Source of the DNA: Halorubrum salipaludis
GTDB taxonomy: Archaea; Halobacteriota; Halobacteria; Halobacteriales; Haloferacaceae
Assembly: GCF_002286985.1 (NCBI RefSeq)
Contig: NZ_NSKC01000011.1
Span: forward strand, 1 to 64,000
Length of the DNA stretch: 64,000 bases
Reading direction: 5' to 3'
Position 1 is the stretch's first letter, and each line of letters starts with the position of its first letter. The notes beneath the pieces were generated by a model that was not told where the DNA came from, ran no database searches, and saw nothing but the letters and a program-made list of their open reading frames with translations. Positions 26,384 to 35,810 of this stretch are shown here, piece by piece. The translations under genes were made by a program, and so were the position numbers.

Positions 26384-28666
26384 TCAGTCTGCAGTTTGGG
26401 TGCTAGTGGATGGTGTCACTCCTGGAAGCTCGGGGATGGATAGATCCACGCGGCGGAGGAGCTGGGCGTTGATCGCGACGATTACTGTACTCAACGACAT
26501 CAGGAGCGCACCAACGGCGGGCGACAGCAGAATCCCGATCGGTGCCAACACGCCTGCTGCAAGCGGAATTGCGAAGACGTTGTAGCCGGCCGCCCAGACG
26601 ATGTTCTCCTGCATCTTCCGGTAGCTCGCCTTACTGAGCTTCACCAGCCGAACGACGTCCATCGGGTTGTTCTGGACGAGGATGACGTCGGCCGACTGGA
26701 CCGCAACATCGGTACCACTCCCGATTGCGATGCCGACATCGGCTCGCGTCAGCGCCGGCGCATCGTTTACACCGTCACCAACCATCCCCACGAGCTTCCC
26801 CTGGTCTTGGAGTTCCTGGACTTTCTCGTCTTTGTCTTCGGGGAGGACCTCGGCGAACACCGTGTCGATGCCCAGTTCGTCAGCGACAGCGTTGGCGACG
26901 TCCTGGGAGTCGCCAGTCAGCATCGCCACTTCGATTCCCAGATCGTGGAGGGCGTCGACGACGCGGAAACTCTCTTCACGGATTACGTCGGCCATCGCGA
27001 ACGCGGCGATCAACTCACTGTCACGAACGAGATACACCACCGTTTGAGCGTTCTGTCCCGCCTCGTCAGCGAAGCGCTGGAGATGGGCGGGGATCTCGCT
27101 ATCGAGCTGGGTCAACAGGTTCGGCCCACCGACGTACACCTCGTTTCCATCGACGTTTGCGCGAACCCCTCGCCCTTTGATCGCCTCGAAGGCGGTCGCG
27201 TCGGGAGTAGTTAGGTCTCGCTCGTCGGCGGCCTCGCGAATCGCTCGCGCGATCATGTGTTCGGAGTCACTCTCGACGGCTGCCGCCAGCCCGAGCGCGT
27301 CGTCCTCGTCGACGCCGTTGACGGTCGCCATATCCACGACGCCGTGTTCGCCCTCGGTAAGCGTCCCTGTCTTGTCGAAGATGATCGCGTCCAGATTCCG
27401 TGCGTCTTCCATCGCGATGCGGTCGCGAACGAGCATCCCGTTGCGAGCGGCGAGCGACGTGTTGATCGCGACGACCAGCGGAATGGCGAGCCCGAGGGCG
27501 TGCGGGCAGGCGATGACGAGCACCGTCACGACTCGCTCGATGACGGTCGCGTCGAACGAGACCGCGACGGTCCACGCAATCGCCGTCACGACTGCCGCCC
27601 CGAGCGCGACGTAGAACAGCCAGCCTGCCGCCCGGTCGGCCAGTACCTGCGTCTTGGACTTGCTCTGCTGGGCTTCCTCGACGAGACGCATGATGCCCGC
27701 CAGCGTCGTCTCCTCGCCCGTCGCGCCAACACGGACGCGGAGACTACCATCGCCGTTGATGGTGCCGCCGATGACCTCGTCGCCAGGCTCCTTCGAGACG
27801 GGCTTGGACTCGCCCGTGATCATCGACTCGTTGACGTCCGAATCACCTTCCTCGACGGTGCCGTCAGCAGGGACACTTGCGCCCGGCCGGACGAGCACGA
27901 GATCGCCTTCCGAGAGCTCCCTGACGGGAACCTCCTCGGTTTCTCCGTCGTCGGTAATACGCTCGGCGGTGTCTGGCATCAGTTTCGCCAGTTCGTCGAC
28001 CGCGCTGGAGGCCCGCCGGACCGACCGCATCTCGATCCAGTGGCCCAGCAGCATGATGTCGATCAGCGTGACGAGTTCCCAGAAAAACGCAGACTGCGTC
28101 GGGAAGACCACGCTCGCGAGACTGTAGACGAACGCGACGGTGATCGCCATCGAGATCAACGTCATCATCCCCGGCGACCGGTCTTTCAGCTCCGGCACCG
28201 CCATCTGGAGGAACGGCATCCCACCGTACGCGAAGACGATGACCGCGAAGACGGGGTTGATCCACTCGCTGCCCGGGAACGCGGGGACGGAGAACCCGAG
28301 CCACTCCTGCAGCATTTCGCTGTATAGCAGGACTGGGATCGACAGGAGCGTCGAGACGAAGAAGCGCCGGCGGAACATCTGCTCGTGGCCCTCGTGCATC
28401 CCGCCATGCCCCTCACCGTGGCCCTCATGGGAACCGTGGTCGTGTCCTTCGCCCTCGTGTCCAGCGTGCTCGTGCTGCTCGTCGAGCACCGTCTCACTCT
28501 CCGCAGCAGGGTGTGCCTCTTCTTCCAGTAGCTCCTGTTCTACCCGCTGCTCGTCCGACTCGGCGTCCGATTCATCCTGCTCGCCGTGTTCGTGCTGGTG
28601 ACTGCTGTCGTCCTGCTGGTGTTCCCCTCCAGGGGGATTCTCATTTGTATCTTTGTGGTCGTCCAT
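26384..28666 (-). CDS. copB: CopB-type P1B-3 ATPase (Cu(II)/Ag(I)), His-rich N-terminus
   Basis: A 760-residue pump. The N-terminal 110 residues are rich in His, Glu and Asp with no HMA domain, ending in [17 protein letters not shown]. The membrane motif is [11 protein letters not shown] near residue 385, the CPH signature of CopB-type pumps, followed by [19 protein letters not shown] and GDGVNDAP. This class exports Cu(II), Cu(I) or Ag(I). ATG at 28666 gives MDDHKD; upstream starts add unrelated sequence. The copper chaperone at 28799-28996 reads in the same direction upstream, so the two probably form one unit. A palindromic motif lies before the chaperone. Confidence 0.93.
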   Translation of the reverse strand: MDDHKDTNENPPGGEHQQDDSSHQHEHGEQDESDAESDEQRVEQELLEEEAHPAAESETVLDEQHEHAGHEGEGHDHGSHEGHGEGHGGMHEGHEQMFRRRFFVSTLLSIPVLLYSEMLQEWLGFSVPAFPGSEWINPVFAVIVFAYGGMPFLQMAVPELKDRSPGMMTLISMAITVAFVYSLASVVFPTQSAFFWELVTLIDIMLLGHWIEMRSVRRASSAVDELAKLMPDTAERITDDGETEEVPVRELSEGDLVLVRPGASVPADGTVEEGDSDVNESMITGESKPVSKEPGDEVIGGTINGDGSLRVRVGATGEETTLAGIMRLVEEAQQSKSKTQVLADRAAGWLFYVALGAAVVTAIAWTVAVSFDATVIERVVTVLVIACPHALGLAIPLVVAINTSLAARNGMLVRDRIAMEDARNLDAIIFDKTGTLTEGEHGVVDMATVNGVDEDDALGLAAAVESDSEHMIARAIREAADERDLTTPDATAFEAIKGRGVRANVDGNEVYVGGPNLLTQLDSEIPAHLQRFADEAGQNAQTVVYLVRDSELIAAFAMADVIREESFRVVDALHDLGIEVAMLTGDSQDVANAVADELGIDTVFAEVLPEDKDEKVQELQDQGKLVGMVGDGVNDAPALTRADVGIAIGSGTDVAVQSADVILVQNNPMDVVRLVKLSKASYRKMQENIVWAAGYNVFAIPLAAGVLAPIGILLSPAVGALLMSLSTVIVAINAQLLRRVDLSIPELPGVTPSTSTQTAD

Positions 28667-28798
28667 AGCCCATATTCTCTGTAGAGGTGGATCCGCTGGC
28701 CCCCTGAATCTTCCCCACTGAAACTGTACAGCAGGACCAGCGTAGCGAAGCTTCAAAGACAACGGTTGGCCGTTGTCTCGGAGTGGTCCGCGCGATTC

Positions 28799-28996
28799 TC
28801 AGGCGTAAGCGGTGTACCCGGCGTCTTCGACGGCCTCCACGAGAGCTGTGACATTTGCCTCACCATCGACGCTCGCCTGTTCGCTCTCCCTGTTGACGGT
28901 CACGTCAGTCACGCCGGATACCTCTTCGAGGGCCTCTTCGACCGTCTGCTCACAGTGACCGCACGTCATGCCTTCCACGATGATCGTCGTCGTCAT
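28799..28996 (-). CDS. copZ: CopZ-like copper chaperone
   Basis: A 65-residue HMA-domain protein with MTCGHC (C12, C15) and the beta-alpha-beta-beta-alpha-beta pattern ending AGYTAYA. It binds Cu(I) in the cytoplasm and passes it to a pump or sensor. It lies upstream of copB on the same strand. ATG at 28996 is preferred over the start at 29008. Confidence 0.93.
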   Translation of the reverse strand: MTTTIIVEGMTCGHCEQTVEEALEEVSGVTDVTVNRESEQASVDGEANVTALVEAVEDAGYTAYA

Positions 28997-29067
28997 ACAG
29001 GGATACACACGGCCTCCTCTCTTTAGCGGATTTCCCCTTCGATCATACTGATATCGTGGGGCTCAAA

Positions 29068-29081
29068 CTTTAGATTCAAAG
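29068..29081. promoter_or_regulatory. Candidate palindromic operator upstream of copZ-copB
   Basis: CTTTAGATTCAAAG has CTTT/AAAG arms and lies 72 bases before the chaperone start. It resembles TTTGGAATCCAAA before copA and TTAGAATCCAA before the second chaperone. Confidence 0.4.
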
Positions 29082-29142
29082 TGATACCTGCGGCCGTAAC
29101 GAACTAGACATCGGATGCGCCAGGTGTCAATAGCGAGAAGGC

Positions 29143-29538
29143 TCAAGTATCGTTGTGACGCTCCCTGTACGTCTTCGCCGCTAAAAAGACATAGAGTGCG
29201 CCGATAGCCCGAATGCCCAAGCGGAATCGCTCGTTCCATTCTATCGACTCTGGACGCTCGTACAGGAACGCGGTGGCAAATCTCTGATACAGGTCGGGAA
29301 ATAAGAGGACTATCGCGCCGAACACGCCGGTAAGATTCATCAGCAACGCGTATGCTCGCCCGTTAAAGAGTGAAAGCGCAGCTATCAGAACACCCTCCGA
29401 CCGGACTGCTGGACGTATCCACCCTCTCACTGTTCCCTCGTCTGGATTCGAAATCGCGAGTTTCTCGAAGAGCTCGACGATTTCGTCCGGGAACAGCGCT
29501 GAGATAGCGCCGAGGACACCGACGAGTGTTCGAATCAT
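29143..29538 (-). CDS. Small membrane protein
   Basis: A 131-residue protein with an N-terminal hydrophobic stretch (MIRTLVGVLGAISALFP), a central membrane pair, and a C-terminal helix before KTYRERHNDT. It resembles haloarchaeal small membrane proteins of unknown role. ATG at 29538 is chosen over 29574. No metal-binding motif is visible. Confidence 0.65.
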   Translation of the reverse strand: MIRTLVGVLGAISALFPDEIVELFEKLAISNPDEGTVRGWIRPAVRSEGVLIAALSLFNGRAYALLMNLTGVFGAIVLLFPDLYQRFATAFLYERPESIEWNERFRLGIRAIGALYVFLAAKTYRERHNDT

Positions 29539-29675
29539 ACGATATGGTACGACCGATATGGATATAACTCCCACTGCGACGCTACACTATCGAGAACGAG
29601 GGGAGTCCGAACAGTAGCGGCTTCGAACCGGGCACGACGCGCAGAGGCCGCTTGTCGAATGGGCGTCCTGAATCC

Positions 29676-29951
29676 TTATGGATTCGGGGCATACAGGGCG
29701 TAGAGGATAGACAGCATCCCGGCTGCGGTGACGAGTGCTGCGACGAATCCTGCTTCGAAGATCGACACCTGGAGGAGTTCGAAGAGGACGCCTTCAAGGA
29801 GGCCGCCAAGCCCGACCAATGCGAAGCCGGCGGCGACGTACAGGAGTAACTGCGTGTGATGTCGTTGGTACCCGCGATAGGCCTGATATGCGATGACCAG
29901 TGCTAACGCGGTCGTGAACAGTTTGCCGATGACGAATAGCGTGTGTTCCAT
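29676..29951 (-). CDS. Small three-helix membrane protein paired with an HTH regulator
   Basis: A 91-residue protein with three hydrophobic segments, similar in size and layout to the one at 13440-13718 (AYQAYRGYQRHHTQLLLYVAAGF corresponds to the AFKAYRRTGENSLRVLGIGF region). Its start is three bases after the stop of the regulator gene. The two pairs are diverged duplicates of one module. Confidence 0.75.
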   Translation of the reverse strand: MEHTLFVIGKLFTTALALVIAYQAYRGYQRHHTQLLLYVAAGFALVGLGGLLEGVLFELLQVSIFEAGFVAALVTAAGMLSILYALYAPNP

Positions 29952-29954
29952 AAG

Positions 29955-30305
29955 TCAGTCTCCCCGCATCTCCTCGAAGATGGTCGTAATCCGGTCGGCG
30001 GGGTCCGCCCGGACATCGATCTGGACATCGAAGCCCTCTGCCTGGAGGAGGACTTCAATACGTTCGAGACGAGCCTCGTACTCGCTGTAGTGCCGTCCTC
30101 CGGGGTCGACGTGCGTATACTCTTCGAGGAGGCCCTGCTCGACGAGGCGGGTGACACGGCGCGAGACGGTCGGGCGTGACATGTCACATTCATCGCTGAG
30201 TTCCTTCGCAGACAGTCGGTCGGTCTTCGTCGCCACGAGGATGTCGCGAGCGTACTCGTCGTCGAGTGTAGCGAAGATTTCCGACGGGTCGGACTCCTCG
30301 GTCAC
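29955..30305 (-). CDS. Winged-helix transcription regulator
   Basis: A 116-residue protein. FATLDDEYARDILVATKTD and LSAKELSDECDMSRPTVSRRV form the winged-helix core, followed by a wing (HVDPGGRHYSEYEARLERI). It is the regulatory half of the second HTH/small-membrane-protein pair. No Cys/His cluster is seen. It is divergent from the DoxX gene at 30420, which it may control. Confidence 0.82.
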   Translation of the reverse strand: MTEESDPSEIFATLDDEYARDILVATKTDRLSAKELSDECDMSRPTVSRRVTRLVEQGLLEEYTHVDPGGRHYSEYEARLERIEVLLQAEGFDVQIDVRADPADRITTIFEEMRGD

Positions 30306-30419
30306 ACGTCTCTACTCGCGACAGGAGCGTAATATAGCCCGCCGATTTTCTGACTCAGAACGCCGGCTCGCCGTTATATCGTCTCTGCCTCCGTACTGAT
30401 AGTTGAAGGTGCAATAACT

Positions 30420-30980
30420 ATGTCCACACTCGACTCCGGCATGAATCAGCTCGAGAGCAGAGTCGGCGGTCTGACCGTCGGCGGGAAAGTTCACAGTCTC
30501 AGTGCGTGGTTCGTGCTCGCGCTCCGTCTCATGATGGGCTACGCGTTCGCGTACTCTGGGTTCACGAAGATCACCGGCGAGTTCGGCGCTGGCGGCTACC
30601 TGTCGAACGTCGCGGCGACGAACGGGAATCCGCTCGCGGGCCTGTTCGCGTGGATGGGTAGTACGCCGTGGTTCGTCGAGTTCGCGAACATCGCCGTCCC
30701 GTGGGGCGAGCTGTTCATCGGCCTCGGCCTGCTCGTCGGCGCGTTCGTTCGCCTCGCGGCGTTCTTCGGCGCGCTCATGATGCTCATGTTCTACTTCGGC
30801 AACTGGGACATGGGCCACGGGTTCATCAACGGGGACTTCGCGTACATGCTCGTGTTCCTCGCGGTCGCCGCGTTCGCTGCGGGCCGCATCCTGGGTCTCG
30901 ACCAGTACATCGAACAGTACGAGATCGGCGGCGAAGCGCTCGTCGAGCGCTACCCCGCCCTCGAATACATCCTCGGCTAA
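30420..30980 (+). CDS. DoxX-family membrane protein
   Basis: A 186-residue protein with four membrane helices, matching DoxX (RLMMGYAFAYSGFTKITG, then VPWGELFIGLGLLVGAFVR). DoxX-type proteins include the small subunit of thiosulfate:quinone oxidoreductase, and others act in oxidative-stress complexes. Here there is no DoxD or obvious partner. Divergent from the HTH regulator. Confidence 0.85.
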   Translation: MSTLDSGMNQLESRVGGLTVGGKVHSLSAWFVLALRLMMGYAFAYSGFTKITGEFGAGGYLSNVAATNGNPLAGLFAWMGSTPWFVEFANIAVPWGELFIGLGLLVGAFVRLAAFFGALMMLMFYFGNWDMGHGFINGDFAYMLVFLAVAAFAAGRILGLDQYIEQYEIGGEALVERYPALEYILG

Positions 30981-31010
30981 CCACGCCGAACTCTCTTCAG
31001 GAGTACAATA

Positions 31011-31409
31011 ATGCAAAATCCAATTCAAGCACGCGGGATTCGTTCTCTGGGACTCATCGTCATCGGAGCACTGACGCTAGCCGTCATCATTGGAATGACT
31101 CTGACGCACGCTGCTGTTCCAGATACAGTGATGTGGGACTGGCATGACGGGATGTGGAATGATGGTCACATGGCCGGGTGGGGAATATGGAGCTGGGGGA
31201 TGATGTTGATCGGTTTGCTGTGGATGGCACTTCTGATCGCCCTTCCCGTCTACATCGTCTACTGGCTGACAACGCGGTCGCCATCGGACGGCCCCACCGA
31301 GGATAGCGCACTCGCTGTCCTCCAGGAACGGTACGCTCGCGGCGAAATCGACGACGAGGAGTTCGAACGCCGGCGCGCCCGACTCACGCCTGACGGCGGC
31401 CGTTACTGA
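31011..31409 (+). CDS. Membrane protein with a C-terminal SHOCT domain
   Basis: A 132-residue protein: two membrane helices flanking a Trp/Met/His-rich loop (MWDWHDGMWNDGHMAGWG), then a SHOCT motif (LQERYARGEIDDEEFERRRARL). It lies 30 bases after the DoxX gene, same strand. The Met/His loop between helices could bind copper on the outer face (inference). SHOCT domains are short oligomerisation modules. Confidence 0.85.
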   Translation: MQNPIQARGIRSLGLIVIGALTLAVIIGMTLTHAAVPDTVMWDWHDGMWNDGHMAGWGIWSWGMMLIGLLWMALLIALPVYIVYWLTTRSPSDGPTEDSALAVLQERYARGEIDDEEFERRRARLTPDGGRY

Positions 31410-31420
31410 CTGTTCTTCCC

Positions 31421-31870
31421 CTATTCGTCGACTTCCGTCTTCACGACGGTCGCTGGGCGGGTCGTCAATCGAAGGACGCGGTCGGTCACGCTTCCGAGCA
31501 AGGCCCGGTATTCTTCCGGCCGGTGTTTCGTTCCAAGTACAAGTAGATCCATATCTTCGACATCAGCATACCGTACAATCGTCTCAGCCGGTCGGCCGTG
31601 CTCAATTGCTTTGACAACATTGACACCGACCTCCTTCGCTTTATATTGGATGTCTGCGATTGTTTCCGTTCCAAGTTCTTCGAGGCCATGTTCTGGGCCC
31701 TCGGCTTCATCAACGTACTCGTCACCGCTGTATGCTGTTACGACGTCCTCATCGACTACATACAGAACATGAAGATCGGCATTATGGGCCTCTGCTAGCG
31801 CGATAGCATGGGATTCAGCTTCCTCAGAAGCAACTGTCCCGTCAGTCGAGAGCAAAACCGTATCGTACAT
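31421..31870 (-). CDS. Universal stress protein (UspA family)
   Basis: A 149-residue single-domain USP: YDTVLLSTDGTVASEEA at the start, DLLVLGTKHRPEEYRALLGSVTDRVLR near the end with the usual nucleotide-binding Gly pattern. Soluble. It is convergent with the SHOCT gene. Probably a general stress protein; specific role unknown. Confidence 0.9.
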   Translation of the reverse strand: MYDTVLLSTDGTVASEEAESHAIALAEAHNADLHVLYVVDEDVVTAYSGDEYVDEAEGPEHGLEELGTETIADIQYKAKEVGVNVVKAIEHGRPAETIVRYADVEDMDLLVLGTKHRPEEYRALLGSVTDRVLRLTTRPATVVKTEVDE

Positions 31871-32054
31871 TTCTCTTTACTTATTGAGACTAGATTATAA
31901 AAGCCAGCGCTCTTGGATAGTGGCGTAGCTGGTAACACTTTTTGTAACTTCACAAAGTTTGGAGATTGTCGTCTCTCAGGGTTGAAGAGTGGAGGATTTC
32001 TATGACGACCAGCTGATGCTAAGCTATTTCCTGTTATGAGTCGTACTGATTAGC

Positions 32055-32555
32055 ATGGGTACCAGACCAACTGACCTCCGGATGGACATTGGTCGTATTG
32101 CTGATGAGTCGGTCGCCCGTGTCACGCCTGACGCCACGGTTGCCGAGATCGCTCACACGATGATCTCCCAATCGCGGTGTGCCAGGTACGTGGTCGTCGA
32201 AGAATCCGATCAGATCTCTGGTATCATCACCGACCGAGACCTGATTGCTAACCTGCTCACCGAGGAAAGCGAGTTAAGTGTGCTCACAGCCGAGACGAGT
32301 GGAGACGACGTACGAGCTGCTGACGTGATGACGCGTGACCCACTTACTGTGCCAGCAGATGCTGAGATTCCAAAAGTCCTGAGACAAATGAACGAAGCGG
32401 GTGCTCGACACGTCCCGGTTGTTGAAGACGGGAGCGTTATCGGGATGATCACTCTGGACGATTTAATTACGCATGTTGCTGGTGAGAGCGCACACGTTTC
32501 AGCTCAGATGGATAACGTAGCGGGCATCATCCGAACAGAGTCTACGCACGATTGA
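32055..32555 (+). CDS. CBS-domain pair protein
   Basis: A 166-residue protein made of two CBS domains (about residues 15-75 and 90-150; ISGIITDRDLIA and VIGMITLDDLITHV are the matching ends). CBS pairs bind adenosine nucleotides and sense energy state. There is no fused enzyme domain. A T-rich stretch after the stop may end transcription. Confidence 0.9.
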   Translation: MGTRPTDLRMDIGRIADESVARVTPDATVAEIAHTMISQSRCARYVVVEESDQISGIITDRDLIANLLTEESELSVLTAETSGDDVRAADVMTRDPLTVPADAEIPKVLRQMNEAGARHVPVVEDGSVIGMITLDDLITHVAGESAHVSAQMDNVAGIIRTESTHD

Positions 32556-32623
32556 AACGCTAATTTGGACTCAAAGTTTTTCGTGTTGCTTGTGCTTCCA
32601 GAAATAGAGTCAGTTGAGAGAGA

Positions 32624-35407
32624 TTATCGCATGAGGAGCCGTCTAAGGACGTAGTGGAGGATGCCGCCGTGTTCGATATAGGTCACGGCGGCCGGCGTGC
32701 CGACCTGTGCTGTGACCGGGAACTCGACAGTCGACCCGTCCGCGCGCTCGGCGATAACGGTCAGTTCGTCCATCACATCGAGCCCGTCATCGAGGCCGTG
32801 GATCGTGAAGATCTCAGACCCATCCAGACCGAGAGATTCCCACGAGTCGCCATCATCGAACTGCAGGGGGAGCACACCCATGCCGACGAGGTTGTCGCGG
32901 TAGATGCGCTCGTAACTCTCGGCGATGGTTGCGCGAACACCGAGTAGGTCCGTTCCTTTCGCCGCCCAGTCCCGGCTGGAGCCGGTACCGAACTCTTCGC
33001 CTGCCATCACGACGAGCGGGACTCCCTCCTCGCGGTAGCGCTGGCTGGCTTCGAACACGGTCGTCTGCTCGTCGGTTGGGTGGTGGATCGTATAGCCACC
33101 CTCGACATCGTCGAGCATCTCGTTCTCGATGCGGACATTGGCGAACGTTCCCCGCATCATCACCTCGTGGTTGCCCCGGCGCGCGCCGTAGGTGTTGAAC
33201 TCGTGCGGCTCAACGCCGTTATCGAGCAGCCACTGGCCGGCAGGGAGGTCAGATCCGAAGGGGCCAGCAGGGCTGATGTGGTCGGTCGTAACGGTATCGC
33301 CGAGTGTCAGCAGGCAGCGTGCATCCTCAATATCGGCGACGCCGGGTTTTTCGAGGGGGAAGTCCTGGAAGAACGGCGGCTCTCGGATGTATGTCGAGTT
33401 GTCGTCCCACTCGTAGACGTCACCTGTGGGCGCGTCGAGAGCAGCCCACCGCTCGTCACCCTCGAACACAGAGGCATACTTCTCCTCGAACATCTCAGGA
33501 GAGACGTTCTCGTGGATTGCTGCCTGCACGTCCGCTGCGTCGGGCCAGATGTCCGCCAGATACACCGATCCCCCCTCCTCGTCGGTGCCTAGCGGCTCGT
33601 TCTCGAGGTCGACGTCCATCCGCCCTGCGAGGCCGTAGGCGACGACGAGCGGCGGGCTCGCGAGGTAGTTCGCGCGGATCTTCGGGTGAATACGCGCCTC
33701 GAAGTTCCGATTTCCGGAGAGGACGCTCGTCGTCCAGAGGTCGTGGTCGTCGATCGCTTGCTCGATGGGATCGGGAAGTGGTCCGGCGTTCCCGATACAA
33801 GTGGTACAGCCGTAGCCGACGACCGCGTACCCGAGCTCTTCGAGATACGGAAGCAGGCCCGATTCCTCGAGGTACTGCGTGACGACGCGACTGCCGGGTG
33901 CGAGACTCGTCTTGACGTACGGCGGGACATCTAAACCTTTCTCGACGGCGTTCTGGGCAAGCAGACCAGCAGCGATCATCACCGACGGGTTCGAAGTGTT
34001 CGTACAGCTCGTGATGGCGCTGACGAGGACGTCTCCGTGTCCAATTTCCACTGTCTCACCGTCGAGGTCGACCTCAACGCGTTTGGTTAACGGGTGCAGT
34101 TCCGATTCGGGTTCGACCTGAACACCGCCGTCGGTCTCCGCACCAGCTGCATCACCTTCGCCGAGCCACCGCTGTAGGGCGTCTTCGTCGACATCATCGA
34201 GGTCGTCTTCGAACTCCCCGTGGAGAAGTCCCCGGAAGCTCTGTTTCACGTCCCCCATCGGAATCCGGTCCTGTGGCCGCTTATGTCCGGCGAGACTCGG
34301 CTCAACAGTCGAAAGATCGAACTCGACCACCTCGGTGTATTCCGGTTCCTGTTCTCCGAATAGCCCTTGCGCTTCGAGGTACTCGCGAACAAGGTCGATG
34401 TGGGCGGGGTCACGCCCGGTGAGTTCGAGATACTCGAGCGTCTGCTCGTCGACCGGGAACATACTGATCGTCGAGCCCTGTTCGGGCGCCATATTGGCGA
34501 TCGTGGCCCGGTCGGGGACTGTGAGATTCTCCACACCAGGACCGAAGAATTCGACGAACCGGTCGACGACGCCGACCTCGCGGAGCCGTTCGGTGATGTG
34601 GAGCACGAGATCCGTCGCCGTCGCGCCCTCGGGTAATTCGCCTTCGAGGCGGACGCCGACGACCTCGGGAAGTTTCATCGTGACCGGCTGACCGAGCATT
34701 GCCGCTTCCGCTTCAATGCCGCCGACGCCCCAGCCGACCACACCGATGCCACCGATCATTGGGGTGTGGCTGTCCGTGCCGACGAGTGTGTCCGGCAGGA
34801 GCCATTTCTCACCGTCTCGCTCGCGGGCGTGGACGACCCGGCCCAGATGCTCGAGATTCACCTGGTGGACGATGCCGGTCCCCGGCGGGACGACGTTGAA
34901 GTTCTCGAAGGCGTTCTGCGCCCACTTGATCGCGCGATACCGTTCGGCGTTGCGCTCGTACTCCAGTTCGACGTTCTTCTCGTAGGCGTCCTCGGAGTCG
35001 AAGTAGTCGACTTGGACGCTGTGGTCGATTACGAGATCAATAGGGATCTCTGGTTCGACCAGGGTCGGGTCCCGATCTTTGCGGTCGACTTCGGATCGAA
35101 GGGCCGCCAGGTCGACAACTGCGGGCACGCCAGTGAGATCCTGTAGGACGACTCGTGATGGAGAGAACGGAACCTCTGCGTCCGGTACGTCTGGCTTCCA
35201 GCCAGCAGCATTCTTGACATCCGCTGCAGTAACAGTTTCGCCGTCGGCGTTCCGGAGCACCGACTCAAGCAGAATACGGATGCTCACAGGGAGCGTGTCG
35301 AGGTCACAGAGCCCCTGCTCTTCGAGTGCTCGAAGATCGGCCATCTTGTACGTCGTCCCGTCGACGTCGAGCTCGCGGACGGCATCGAACGGAAGTGTAT
35401 CAGTCAT
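32624..35407 (-). CDS. acnA: Aconitate hydratase (AcnA type)
   Basis: A 927-residue aconitase converting citrate to isocitrate through cis-aconitate. The [4Fe-4S] ligands are in ITSCTNTSNPS and YGCTTCIGNAGP. GTDSHTPMIGGIGVVGWGVGG and the swivel domain (EFGTGSSRDWAAKGT) are intact. ATG at 35407 (MTDTLPF) is chosen over 35440. The gene sits between copper genes. Excess copper damages exposed Fe-S clusters, so an extra or replacement aconitase here would make sense (inference), unless this is the organism's only copy. Confidence 0.95.
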   Translation of the reverse strand: MTDTLPFDAVRELDVDGTTYKMADLRALEEQGLCDLDTLPVSIRILLESVLRNADGETVTAADVKNAAGWKPDVPDAEVPFSPSRVVLQDLTGVPAVVDLAALRSEVDRKDRDPTLVEPEIPIDLVIDHSVQVDYFDSEDAYEKNVELEYERNAERYRAIKWAQNAFENFNVVPPGTGIVHQVNLEHLGRVVHARERDGEKWLLPDTLVGTDSHTPMIGGIGVVGWGVGGIEAEAAMLGQPVTMKLPEVVGVRLEGELPEGATATDLVLHITERLREVGVVDRFVEFFGPGVENLTVPDRATIANMAPEQGSTISMFPVDEQTLEYLELTGRDPAHIDLVREYLEAQGLFGEQEPEYTEVVEFDLSTVEPSLAGHKRPQDRIPMGDVKQSFRGLLHGEFEDDLDDVDEDALQRWLGEGDAAGAETDGGVQVEPESELHPLTKRVEVDLDGETVEIGHGDVLVSAITSCTNTSNPSVMIAAGLLAQNAVEKGLDVPPYVKTSLAPGSRVVTQYLEESGLLPYLEELGYAVVGYGCTTCIGNAGPLPDPIEQAIDDHDLWTTSVLSGNRNFEARIHPKIRANYLASPPLVVAYGLAGRMDVDLENEPLGTDEEGGSVYLADIWPDAADVQAAIHENVSPEMFEEKYASVFEGDERWAALDAPTGDVYEWDDNSTYIREPPFFQDFPLEKPGVADIEDARCLLTLGDTVTTDHISPAGPFGSDLPAGQWLLDNGVEPHEFNTYGARRGNHEVMMRGTFANVRIENEMLDDVEGGYTIHHPTDEQTTVFEASQRYREEGVPLVVMAGEEFGTGSSRDWAAKGTDLLGVRATIAESYERIYRDNLVGMGVLPLQFDDGDSWESLGLDGSEIFTIHGLDDGLDVMDELTVIAERADGSTVEFPVTAQVGTPAAVTYIEHGGILHYVLRRLLMR

Positions 35408-35478
35408 AGTATCTACACCTGGGATTGGCAGTCGTATCAATCCCTCTCCGAATCCGATTCGACGAGAATCGGGATTTG

Positions 35479-35682
35479 TTACGCAGAGGCATCGTATCCA
35501 GCGTCTTCGACCACAGTCACAAGCTCATCCCGTTCAGCGGACCCCTCGACCGTCGCGGATTCTGAGTCACGATCCGCAGTAGCAGACGTAACCCCCTCAA
35601 CTTCTTCGAGTGCCTCTTCGACGGTCTGCTCGCAATGTTCACAGGTCATTCCTTCGACGGTGATTGTCTGAGTCATATCCAT
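35479..35682 (-). CDS. copZ: CopZ-like copper chaperone
   Basis: A 67-residue HMA protein with MTCEHC (C14/C17 from this start; the next ATG, at 35676, is equally possible). It is similar to the chaperone at 28799-28996, with the same EQTVEEALEEV helix, so the two are recent duplicates. Divergent from the Lrp-TRASH regulator across a 128-base spacer. Likely partner: the CopA at 36496. Confidence 0.93.
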   Translation of the reverse strand: MDMTQTITVEGMTCEHCEQTVEEALEEVEGVTSATADRDSESATVEGSAERDELVTVVEDAGYDASA

Positions 35683-35719
35683 TCGTAGATAGGGGCGAGT
35701 ATTCTATGTGGTTTTCTGC

Positions 35720-35730
35720 TTAGAATCCAA
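35720..35730. promoter_or_regulatory. Candidate operator between copZ and the Lrp-TRASH gene
   Basis: TTAGAATCCAA lies 38 bases upstream of the chaperone start and 80 before the regulator. It matches the right arm of the palindrome before copA. Confidence 0.35.
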
Positions 35731-35810
35731 TGTTGTCGCAGCCCTGGATCACCGATTTCGAAGGTGTGTTGTGGGCAACAATAATGTATCCTGCGAGACG
35801 AAGCGGTCGT

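Noticed and set aside
30312-31028. 238-residue Glu/Arg-rich minus-strand frame opposite DoxX
   Set aside because: Antisense shadow of the DoxX gene with low-complexity charged sequence and no domain.
32564-32575. TTTGGACTCAAA as a copper operator
   Set aside because: It lies between two convergent gene ends, not before a promoter, so it more likely reflects chance or a terminator region.
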